In this document: piece after piece, positions 1-5,075 of the stretch | Layout: each line of letters starts with the position of its first letter | How positions within the stretch are numbered: the first letter of the stretch is position 1 | Translations under genes and position numbers: made by a program | The notes under the pieces: model-generated | What the model was told of the DNA's origin: nothing | The model's database searches: none | Seen by the model: the letters and a program-made list of their open reading frames with translations, nothing else | From: Acidobacteriaceae bacterium | GTDB lineage: Bacteria; Acidobacteriota; Terriglobia; Terriglobales; Acidobacteriaceae | Length of the DNA stretch: 5,111 bases | Assembly: GCA_030040175.1 (NCBI GenBank) | Contig: JASHUF010000109.1 | Location: forward strand, 1-5,111 | Direction: 5' to 3'

Positions 1-927
1 AGCCTTGGCGCGGCGATCGACATCGAGAGCATTGGCGTTGGAGAGCTGTTTCACGCCGAAGCCCATGGCCTCAACCCCGGAGTATTTGAGTGAACTGCTG
101 TAGTCCTCGGCGCCCACTTCAGAGTGGCCCACATCTTTGAGCAGCACCAGGCCGTTGGCGGAATTCTTGACCACCAGGTCGTCAAATTGCTGCGGACTGC
201 TGAGCCGGCCGATCACGCGCACGGGAATCTGAAACGCCTGTTGCTGATTGGACGGGGGTTGGCCGAGTTCACCGGCAGGGATTTCGACGTTTTGCTCCTC
301 GAGGGCGTTGATCGCGTCGCTTGCCGTCAGGCCGCGCGCGGCCAGCCGTGCCGGATCGAGCCAGACGCGCATGGCGTATTTGCGCTCGCCGAAGATGATC
401 ACGTCGCCTACGCCGGGCACGCGCTTGAGCGCGTCCTTCACATAGACGTCGAGATAGTTGGAGATGAACTCGCTCGAATAGCGATTGTCGAGCGTGTAAA
501 ACCCTGCGCCGAAGACGAAATTGAAATTGGCCTTGGTGATGGTGATTCCGGTGGAAATGACTTCGCCGGGCAGACGTCCCTGCGCGGTGGACACGCGGTT
601 CTGCACGTCTACGGCGGCGATGTCGAGATCGTACCCGGTGTCGAAGGTGATAGTGATGGTGCTGACCCCGCTATTGGTGCTCGAGGAGTTGATGTAGCGC
701 ATGCCCTCGACGCCGTTGATGGATTCCTCGAGGGGGATGGTGACTGCCTTCTCCACCGTCTCCGCGTCCGCGCCCACGTAGGTGCTGGTGACCACCACCT
801 GGGGCGGCGCCAGCGTGGGATACATGGCTACGGGAAGATTGGGAATGCACACGGCGCCGGCAAGGATGATCATCAGCGCGCAAACGGTGGCGAAGACCGG
901 CCTGCGAATGAAGAAGTCGACGAACAA
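1..927 (-). CDS. RND efflux transporter, HAE1/AcrB-like (N-terminal 309 codons, truncated by window edge)
   Basis: Inner-membrane proton-driven pump subunit of a tripartite efflux system. It exports drugs or other small molecules together with an adaptor and an outer-membrane channel. The reading frame is open from 927 to base 1 with no stop, so only about 30% of a normal ~1,050-residue protein is present. Family hallmarks are visible: FFIRRPVFA at residues 5-13, the first membrane helix at about 10-28, LPVAMYPTLAPPQV at 31-44, YVGADAETVE at 50-59, then the porter-domain text with INGVEGMRY near 70 and RVPGVGDV and FGERKYAMRVW further on. These align well by eye with the E. coli AcrB N-terminus. 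The start is a TTG at 927: an in-frame TAG lies just upstream and no ATG or GTG intervenes. GGGGAG (945-940) and AAAGGG (939-934) are candidate ribosome sites. It lies 109 nt downstream of the adaptor gene on the same strand, so co-transcription is likely. The proton-relay aspartates lie beyond the window, and the substrate cannot be told. Confidence 0.97.
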   Translation of the reverse strand, partial: MFVDFFIRRPVFATVCALMIILAGAVCIPNLPVAMYPTLAPPQVVVTSTYVGADAETVEKAVTIPLEESINGVEGMRYINSSSTNSGVSTITITFDTGYDLDIAAVDVQNRVSTAQGRLPGEVISTGITITKANFNFVFGAGFYTLDNRYSSEFISNYLDVYVKDALKRVPGVGDVIIFGERKYAMRVWLDPARLAARGLTASDAINALEEQNVEIPAGELGQPPSNQQQAFQIPVRVIGRLSSPQQFDDLVVKNSANGLVLLKDVGHSEVGAEDYSSSLKYSGVEAMGFGVKQLSNANALDVDRRAKA

Positions 928-933
928 GGTGAG

Positions 934-945
934 CCCTTTCTCCCC
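934..945 (-). promoter_or_regulatory. Ribosome binding site supporting the TTG start of the RND gene
   Basis: Read on the minus strand this is GGGGAGAAAGGG, 6 nt before the TTG at 927 (12 nt if GGGGAG is the pairing part). An in-frame TAG lies immediately upstream at 948-946, so the start cannot be further out. An internal ATG (codon 19, in the first membrane helix) would remove the conserved FFIRRPVFA segment, so TTG is the best choice. Confidence 0.6.
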
Positions 946-1007
946 TAGCTATCGGCTGTCTTTGCGCAATCGAGGCCTTTTGCCCGCACGCCCGGAGGAT
1001 GAAAGCT

Positions 1008-1045
1008 GGCGGCTGAAGGCGGATGGCTGCTGGCTTTCAGCCGCC
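1008..1045 (-). other. Intercistronic hairpin between adaptor and pump genes
   Basis: GGCGGCTGAA (1008-1017) is the exact reverse complement of TTCAGCCGCC (1036-1045). Three more pairs, one of them G-T, extend the stem inward (1018-1020 with 1033-1035), leaving a 12-nt loop. The distal arm includes the adaptor's last codons and stop. There is no T-run on the downstream (minus-strand) side, so it does not look like a classical intrinsic terminator. It could stabilise or process the mRNA and set the adaptor-to-pump ratio, which is inference. Confidence 0.35.
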
Positions 1046-2152
1046 GATGAGCATGACGGGCATGCCATTGACCAGAAATTGCGTTGCCGAGACGATGACC
1101 CGCTGTCCTGCGCTCAGGCCGGAGGTTATGGCATAGTTGTTGCCGACGGTATCGCCCAGCCAGACCGGGGTTTGCTGCGCGAAGAAATGCCCGTTCTGCT
1201 GCTGGGCAACAAAGACGAAGTTCTGCCCGCCCTGGCGCGTGACGGCAAGGACCGGGACCACGGCCATGGGCGCCGTGCTCCAGATGATGCGCGCGTTGAC
1301 AATCTGCGCGGTGCGGTAAAGACCGGGACGGGAACTGACCGGCGCCTTGACCAGAATGCCCTGCAGATTGCTATCGACCTGCGGGGAAACGAAGTCGATC
1401 CGAGTCTTCTCAAGAACATTGCCGGCGCTGTCGAGCAGGTCCACCCCCAGGCCCAGGCGCACATCCCGCGAGCGCTCGGTGGGCACGTAAATGTAGGCTT
1501 CGAGGTCCCTGTCTTCATCCACGGTGGTGAGCACGCTTGCCGGCGAGGACGACTGGGAAACATAGTCGCCGACGTGGACGGGGATATCGCCCACGATGCC
1601 GTCGAACGGCGCGCGGATGGTGTAGTAGCCGAGGAGCTGCTCCTGCGTTTTGCGCGCCTCCACGGCTGACTCATAATCGGCCTTCGAGTTGTCATAGGCC
1701 TGCTGCGCCTGGTCGTACGCATCGCGGCTGGTCACTCCGGCCTCGAACAGCTTCTTCTGGCGGTCGAGCTCGATGGTGTCGTAGTTATAGACAGCCTTCT
1801 TTTGCTGCTCGGTGCCGCGCGCGGAATCGACGGTAGCCTGCTGCTGGCGCGGATCGATGTCCATCAGCTCCTGCCCCGCGCGCACGTGGTCGCCGGAGCG
1901 CACCAGGATCTGCGTGACAAGGCCGCTCACCTGCGGCATGAGCGTGGCCGAGCGGCGTGACTTGATGGTGGCCACGTATTCGCTGCTCTGGGCTACGGGC
2001 GCAAGAGAGACCGTAACCGTTTGCACCGGCAGGCGCTGCATGGCGCTTCCGGCATGCGCTTGCACCACCGGTTTCCGGCATCCGCTCAAGGGGAGGCCGG
2101 TCAGGATCAAAATGCCAAGGATGTAGTTGCGATTCAATGTTGGTCGCGTCAC
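1037..2152 (-). CDS. RND efflux periplasmic adaptor (membrane fusion protein), lipoprotein
   Basis: Adaptor of the HlyD/AcrA family, 371 aa, expected to bridge the RND pump and a TolC-like channel in the periplasm. Residues 1-25 form a lipoprotein signal: hydrophobic ILGILILTGLPLSGC with lipobox L22-S-G-C25, so Cys25 should be lipidated. The first half of the lipoyl-like domain is at about 60-100 (QVSGLVTQILVRSGDHVRAG), an alpha-helical hairpin follows at about 101-175 (rich in Q, K, A and E), and the lipoyl half-motif returns at 177-199 (YTIRAPFDGIVGDIPVHVGD). A beta-barrel domain (about 213-295) and a membrane-proximal domain ending in LVNGMPV complete it. Order and length are normal for the family. 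The start is GTG at 2152, preceded by AGAGGA (2166-2161) at 8-nt spacing. The stop TGA (1039-1037) sits inside an inverted repeat, and the RND gene follows on the same strand. No regulator gene lies next to it. Confidence 0.97.
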   Translation of the reverse strand: MTRPTLNRNYILGILILTGLPLSGCRKPVVQAHAGSAMQRLPVQTVTVSLAPVAQSSEYVATIKSRRSATLMPQVSGLVTQILVRSGDHVRAGQELMDIDPRQQQATVDSARGTEQQKKAVYNYDTIELDRQKKLFEAGVTSRDAYDQAQQAYDNSKADYESAVEARKTQEQLLGYYTIRAPFDGIVGDIPVHVGDYVSQSSSPASVLTTVDEDRDLEAYIYVPTERSRDVRLGLGVDLLDSAGNVLEKTRIDFVSPQVDSNLQGILVKAPVSSRPGLYRTAQIVNARIIWSTAPMAVVPVLAVTRQGGQNFVFVAQQQNGHFFAQQTPVWLGDTVGNNYAITSGLSAGQRVIVSATQFLVNGMPVMLIGG

Positions 2153-2160
2153 TCGAGTGT

Positions 2161-2189
2161 TCCTCTGGCCTGGCCGCGCGCAACGCGCG
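2161..2189 (-). promoter_or_regulatory. Adaptor-gene leader: GC hairpin next to the ribosome binding site
   Basis: CGCGCG (2175-2180), a CAA loop (2181-2183) and CGCGCG (2184-2189) form a perfect 6-bp stem. In the minus-strand transcript this lies 8 nt upstream of the AGAGGA Shine-Dalgarno (2166-2161) of the GTG-started adaptor gene. The ribosome site and start are well supported; a regulatory role for the stem is speculative. I could not identify a convincing promoter further upstream. Confidence 0.4.
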
Positions 2190-2521
2190 TCCCCCGCAAT
2201 CGACTGGATTCGCTGGTTGCTTCTCTCCGCAGGTCGAATCCGTTTACCGCTTCAGCCACGGTTCGCTCAGGGAGTCACTATGAAACGCTTCCCTATCTGA
2301 CGCCCGGAGTCCGGTTCGCGACGCAAAATTCCGCAGGGTCGGGGAACAGGATCGCAGCGCGAGCCGTCGCCCCATCAGCGGACAGCCTGGGTTCGAGCAT
2401 ACGCTACGCTCCTCCGGCCCGGCAGAGAACAGGCTGACCGCATGCGGCCATTCTGGTCCTTCCATGTGGGCACGGATTTCCCTGGACGCGGCTCATCCCC
2501 GTCCCGCTCGGTCGCGTTTTT

Positions 2522-2534
2522 GCATCGTCGATGC
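2522..2534. repeat. Short perfect palindrome, possible operator
   Basis: GCATCG-T-CGATGC is a perfect inverted repeat with a single central base, inside the gene-free spacer. Such sites can bind dimeric regulators, but one 13-base palindrome in over 600 bases may be chance. No second copy was noticed in the window. Confidence 0.2.
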
Positions 2535-2728
2535 GATCTTCGCCCTGGGATGAGGGGCAACCGAGGGATCGGCCTGAGCAGGCGCAGGCGTTCGTCCCGC
2601 AAACCCAGCCGTTCGTCACCAAGATTTGCGAAGAGCGCCACTTGCCTGCAGACCGGACGATGCCAGGCCCGGGCTGGGCCCTAAAGCGTTTCTCCTTCTG
2701 CTGTACACCCAAGCCACCGAGGTCAAGT

Positions 2729-2751
2729 GCCGATTTCAACAAGAAATCGGC
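2729..2751. repeat. 9-bp hairpin with AACAA loop
   Basis: GCCGATTTC (2729-2737) and GAAATCGGC (2743-2751) pair perfectly around a 5-nt loop. No T-run follows on either strand, so it is not a typical intrinsic terminator. It lies about 60 bases upstream of the proposed tRNA promoter and could be a remnant repeat or part of a small RNA. The role is unknown. Confidence 0.4.
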
Positions 2752-2813
2752 GTCCTGGAAGGGGCCGAAAACGGCTATATCCGAAGGAGAAATGCCTTAA
2801 CGATGGGCTTCTT

Positions 2814-2842
2814 TTGACACGCAGGGAGCGAGTTGGTAGCCT
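2814..2842 (+). promoter_or_regulatory. Putative sigma-70 promoter of tRNA-Glu
   Basis: A perfect -35 TTGACA (2814-2819), a 17-nt spacer and a weak -10 TAGCCT (2837-2842, 3 of 6 matches) point at the tRNA. Transcription would start near 2849, giving a leader of about 47 nt before the mature 5' end. GC-rich sequence (GGGCGC) lies around the expected start, as in stringently controlled stable-RNA promoters. The -35 and spacing are seen directly; activity is inferred. Confidence 0.4.
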
Positions 2843-2895
2843 TCTTAAGGGCGCATCCGGCTGGCTTCACCGGAGTCTCTCCCCCTCCCGAGAGC

Positions 2896-2973
2896 GTCCC
2901 CGTCGTCTAGCCCGGCCTAGGACACCGCCCTTTCACGGCGATAACACGGGTTCAAATCCCGTCGGGGACGCCA
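2896..2973 (+). tRNA. tRNA-Glu (anticodon TTC), CCA encoded
   Basis: A full cloverleaf can be folded. The acceptor GTCCCCG (2896-2902) pairs with CGGGGAC (2963-2969), followed by discriminator G2970 and genomic CCA (2971-2973). The D stem is GTC/GAC (2905-2907 with 2921-2923). The anticodon stem CCGCC (2925-2929) faces GGCGA (2937-2941) around loop CTTTCAC, giving anticodon TTC at 2932-2934, which reads GAA/GAG. The variable loop is TAAC, and the T arm is ACGGG-TTCAAAT-CCCGT (2946-2962). It closely resembles bacterial tRNA-Glu, including the TAAC variable loop. The one oddity is a C-A opposition at 27-43 (2925/2941), the top pair of the anticodon stem. The base composition drops immediately downstream, as at tRNA-linked island boundaries. 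No clear terminator follows. Confidence 0.97.
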
Positions 2974-3147
2974 ACAAAATAAAAGAGTTAAGTAGAAAAT
3001 GGCCGATTGCTTCCCTACAAAAATTAAATAATAGTTAAACAGTGCGGCTGGTGCATCCGGCTGTTTAATTGCGCCTTGCGGATGCGCAAAACGCAGACTT
3101 ACCGCACCACCTATGGTAAACCAACTGCCAACGGAGGGAAACAACCG
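2974..3147. other. AT-rich segment and inverted repeat between tRNA-Glu and orphan gene
   Basis: Directly after the CCA the sequence becomes A-rich (about 2974-3040), in contrast to the GC-rich DNA to the left. It holds GCATCCG (3053-3059) with its inverse CGGATGC (3079-3085), extendable to 9 pairs with one G-T, around a 19-nt loop. An 11-base direct repeat, GCATCCGGCTG, is found both at 2853-2863 and at 3053-3063, exactly 200 bases apart and flanking the tRNA. A promoter for the following small gene is probably here but none is clear. Confidence 0.4.
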
Positions 3148-3471
3148 ATGAAACGGCAGTTGCTACAACCACCAGCCCGAGAAGTGAAAGCTGCGCTTGT
3201 TAAACAGGGCATCAGCTTTCTGGAGATGTTTCACAGTGAATATGCCCGCAATTCTGAAAGCAGGGGTATGGAGTACCATCGCGGCATTGTGACTGGTTGG
3301 CGCTGGACAATAGACCTACTGTATGGAGAGCGTGTCGGGGAACAGATTGCTGATGCAACGTCCGAACAAGCCAATCTGACAATCCCGTCAGCTTCAGGTG
3401 TTGACAAAGACGGGAACTGGTACGGCTTCGACTCTAGGGCGCATGCCCACATAGGCAAGCTGCGCGAATGA
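3148..3471 (+). CDS. Hypothetical small protein, 107 aa, orphan
   Basis: I do not recognise this protein. It would be a soluble 107-residue product with no signal peptide and no membrane segment. Two likely helical stretches are visible: about 11-35 (REVKAALVKQGISFLEMFHS) and about 45-75 (RGIVTGWRWTIDLLYGERVG). A polar, glycine-rich tail follows with DKDGNWYGFDSRAHAHIG at about 86-103, rich in Trp, Tyr and His. The ATG at 3148 is preferred because GGAGGG (3133-3138) lies 9 nt upstream. The same frame stays open to a TTG at 3076 (24 more codons, MRMRKTQTY...), but without a comparable ribosome site. Its base composition, about 50% GC, differs from the efflux operon, and its position next to the tRNA suggests acquired DNA. 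The text reads like real protein, but a function cannot be given. Confidence 0.55.
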   Translation: MKRQLLQPPAREVKAALVKQGISFLEMFHSEYARNSESRGMEYHRGIVTGWRWTIDLLYGERVGEQIADATSEQANLTIPSASGVDKDGNWYGFDSRAHAHIGKLRE

Positions 3472-3767
3472 GCGTTGGCCCCTATCGTAGGCACTGCTTA
3501 TGCTCTTGGTGTAACTCCGAACCCAAGCGCCGAAAGCTGCTCATCGCTCGCTGTATACACCGCAGCGGCAGGGGTCGAAAAATCCGCAATGCCTTCTGGC
3601 AATCCGACCATTCGCAAGCGATCCTTCAACGTTGCTCAGAATCGAAGCGGCTTGCTGTTGAACCACGATTAACGAACGTCGCGCTGCCAAATGGAGTCGC
3701 CGGGCAGTAGGAGAGAATCCAGTCCGACTCCCTAAAAACGGTGAACCTGACTTGGTTGCTCATGGTC
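3472..3767. other. No confident gene; ambiguous, probably degraded coding DNA
   Basis: About 300 bases with short open frames on both strands. On the minus strand, 3611-3498 encodes 37 residues (MVGLPEGIADFSTPAAAVYT, then ASDEQLSALGFGVTPRA and a TAA). This reads as natural protein text, but a TGA blocks its frame a few codons upstream. The adjacent minus-strand frame upstream (IVVQQQAASILSNVEG) could be the other half of a frameshifted gene. On the plus strand, a frame from TTG 3475 to 3672 is also open, and an 80-codon frame begins at ATG 3468, overlapping the stop of the 107-aa gene as ATGA. None has a recognised family or a good ribosome site. The region is best read as remnant DNA. Confidence 0.35.
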
Positions 3768-3851
3768 TCAAGTACACGCCTGTTCCATTTTCCCCGCTGG
3801 ACGTTTAGTGTACCCGATGATCTGTTCCACACTGAACCGCTTCTTCTTCAT
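3768..3851 (-). pseudogene. 5' stub of an IS3-family transposase OrfA
   Basis: The minus-strand frame starts at ATG 3851 and gives MKKKRFSVEQIIG (codons to 3813), which matches the usual start of IS3-family OrfA proteins (MKxKRFSVEQIVxVLKQAE...). A ribosome site GAGGA (3864-3860) lies 8 nt upstream. After the thirteenth residue the family text ends: the expected LKQAE and helix-turn-helix do not follow, and the frame stops at 3770-3768 after 27 residues. A normal OrfA is about 90-110 residues and is followed by OrfB, which is absent. It is therefore a broken remnant, probably cut by recombination or another insertion near 3812. The assignment rests on 13 residues recognised from memory, so it is moderate. 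Confidence 0.5.
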
Positions 3852-3914
3852 CAGCCTTTTCCTCGGCATCCTCAGGCTTGGTTCTGGCCGAAGACTAACA
3901 TTTCATCTGGTTCA
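3768..3914 (-). mobile_element. Insertion-sequence remnant (IS3-like left end plus OrfA start)
   Basis: TGAACC at 3914-3909 (minus strand), about 60 bases before the OrfA-like ATG, is a plausible IS3-type left end, as many members begin with TGA. Toward lower coordinates the similarity ends near 3812, where unrelated sequence begins (TTCCATTTTCCCCGCTGG on the plus strand at 3783-3800). That motif reminds me of the repeated end regions of IS21-family elements, but this is a weak impression. No right end and no target duplication could be found. The remnant lies about 50 bases beyond the stop of the beta-propeller gene. Confidence 0.35.
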
Positions 3915-3965
3915 GAAATCCCAAGGCCGATCACAATAGCAAATCGAAGGAAGAGAGTTCAGCGA

Positions 3966-5054
3966 TTACGCTCGATCGCGAACAAGTTTTGTGATGCGGC
4001 CGGTATGGTTCCAGTCCGAGATATAAATATTGGCCGCATTGTCAATGAAGCAGCCGTGCGCGGCACTGAATGTGGCCGCGGGGATGCTGGATGGATCGAG
4101 TTCATAATTGGCCCATTCTGCGCGATCTGGATTGTCGCCGAGAAATGCAACTGGTACATTGTCGCGGTCAAGGACAACGGCACGACCTTCCAGCTCCGAG
4201 ATCACAGCGTAATCGCCGTAGAAGCAAATCTGGCAAGGCCGGCGCAGGTGTTCGGTGACAGTTCGCACGAATCTGCCATCGAAATCGAAGTGGCAGAGGC
4301 GGCGGTTTTCGCGGTCACAAATGAGAAGTAGTGGCTGATCGTAGCGCGTGTCGACGGCCATGCCGTGATTGCAATTGAAGAGGCCATCTGCGCTACCTTT
4401 GCCGCCATAGCTTGCCTTGAAGTTGCCTTTGCTATCGAAGCGAAACAAGCGTGAGTCTCCATAGCCGTTTGCAATGAAGATGGAACCGTCCGGAGCGGGC
4501 ACGGCGGCGGTTAGCTTCCACTCGTTCGGTTCCTTAAAACCGGCCTCAAGAGGAGCGGTAATTTTCTGCAGCACAGTGCCGTCTGTCTTCATTCTGATGA
4601 AGAGCCAGTTCTCTTTTGGCGTACCTTTCTGCACCGTGCAATAAAATTCCTCTTCGCCATTGTTCACACAATGCACGAGGGAATGAATCTCAGGGTATTC
4701 GCTGGCGATGGTTTTCAGCAGCGCGCCTTCGGGGCTATATACCAAGACTCCTGTTTCGCTCTGCGTGCTGATGTATACGCGACCGACTTTGTCCGTCGCG
4801 ATGCCGCCATGCGTTCCGCCGAAATTCGTTCCCGGGGGCAGCTTTCCCCAGTCAGGAACTACGCGATAAGTCCACTCCCCGTTGCCTGTAAGGATTCTTT
4901 GCTCCATCTGACCGCACTCGTCCTTTTCTCTCGCGTTTTCTGTGGCATTGCCATTCGCCGCGCCAATTGCAGAAAGCGTTACTGCGCCGGCCGCGAAGAA
5001 GAAGCGCCTCCTGTCGAGCAAATCGCTCCGGTTGCGATTCTTTACCTTGTTCAT
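3966..5054 (-). CDS. Tat-exported NHL-repeat / six-bladed beta-propeller protein
   Basis: A complete 362-aa protein. Residues 1-37 look like a twin-arginine signal: basic start, D14-RRR-FFF at 14-20, a hydrophobic stretch AAGAVTLSAIGAA and a possible cleavage after NGNA (37). Folded export to the periplasm is expected. The rest shows repeated blades of the NHL type, for example GGIATDKVGRVYIST (83-97), AVPAPDGSIFIANGYGDSRL (184-203), GMAVDTRYDQPLLLICDREN (231-250) and GCFIDNAANIYISDWNH (334-350). Three blades open with His-Gly (H82, H230, H333), a pattern also seen in propellers related to peptidyl-alpha-hydroxyglycine amidating lyase, so metal binding is possible. Substrate and reaction are unknown. 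ATG 5054 is a secure start: AGGAG (5065-5061) lies 6 nt upstream. Its GC content (about 50%) is lower than that of the efflux genes. No partner gene lies on its strand inside the window. Confidence 0.88.
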   Translation of the reverse strand: MNKVKNRNRSDLLDRRRFFFAAGAVTLSAIGAANGNATENAREKDECGQMEQRILTGNGEWTYRVVPDWGKLPPGTNFGGTHGGIATDKVGRVYISTQSETGVLVYSPEGALLKTIASEYPEIHSLVHCVNNGEEEFYCTVQKGTPKENWLFIRMKTDGTVLQKITAPLEAGFKEPNEWKLTAAVPAPDGSIFIANGYGDSRLFRFDSKGNFKASYGGKGSADGLFNCNHGMAVDTRYDQPLLLICDRENRRLCHFDFDGRFVRTVTEHLRRPCQICFYGDYAVISELEGRAVVLDRDNVPVAFLGDNPDRAEWANYELDPSSIPAATFSAAHGCFIDNAANIYISDWNHTGRITKLVRDRA

Positions 5055-5060
5055 TGTGCG

Positions 5061-5075
5061 CTCCTAACCGCGGTT
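5061..5075 (-). promoter_or_regulatory. Shine-Dalgarno and adjoining palindrome of the beta-propeller gene
   Basis: AGGAG (5065-5061) is a strong ribosome site 6 nt from the ATG. It is directly preceded by the perfect 10-base palindrome AACCGCGGTT (5066-5075). The palindrome could be an operator half or chance. The remaining 36 bases to the edge show no clear -35/-10 pair, so the promoter probably lies outside. Confidence 0.5.

Larger units (their letters stand above)
2190..2813. other. Gene-free spacer between efflux operon and tRNA-Glu promoter
   Basis: About 620 bases without a gene I can support. Several frames are open on both strands, but their translations are arginine-, serine- and cysteine-rich, show no recognisable domain, and none combines a good ribosome site with a sensible length. 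It must contain the promoter of the efflux operon, though no clear -35/-10 pair stands out on the minus strand. Visible structures are a 13-base palindrome GCATCGTCGATGC (2522-2534) and a 9-bp hairpin at 2729-2751. There is no TetR-, MarR- or LysR-like reading frame, which is often found beside such pumps. Confidence 0.5.

Noticed and set aside
124..948. Long open frame on the plus strand (274 codons)
   Set aside because: It is antisense to the RND gene, whose minus-strand translation matches AcrB-type proteins throughout. The plus-strand text has no known domain.
782..1669. Long open frame on the plus strand (295 codons)
   Set aside because: It lies opposite the adaptor gene, whose lipobox and lipoyl halves are clear. 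This is a GC-rich mirror frame.
2404..2742. Minus-strand frame of 112 codons in the spacer
   Set aside because: Cys/Gly/Arg/Ser-rich text without a domain, competing with equally open frames on both strands, and no good ribosome site.
2917..3144. Minus-strand frame of 75 codons ending over the tRNA
   Set aside because: Its C-terminal text (PRRDLNPCYRRERA) is the typical translation of an antisense tRNA, a common mis-annotation.
2338..3344. 12-base match GTCGGGGAACAG near 2338 and again near 3333, considered as an att-type repeat
   Set aside because: A match of this length is expected about once by chance in 5 kb, one copy lies inside the orphan gene, and it matches the tRNA 3' end for only a few bases.
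3468..3710. 80-codon plus-strand frame overlapping the orphan gene stop as ATGA
   Set aside because: The overlap suggests coupling, but the product is Arg/Cys/Ser-rich with no domain. Other frames in the same place read more naturally.
3741..4331. Plus-strand frame of 196 codons
   Set aside because: It mostly mirrors the 3' part of the beta-propeller gene and crosses the IS remnant. No plausible ribosome site or domain.
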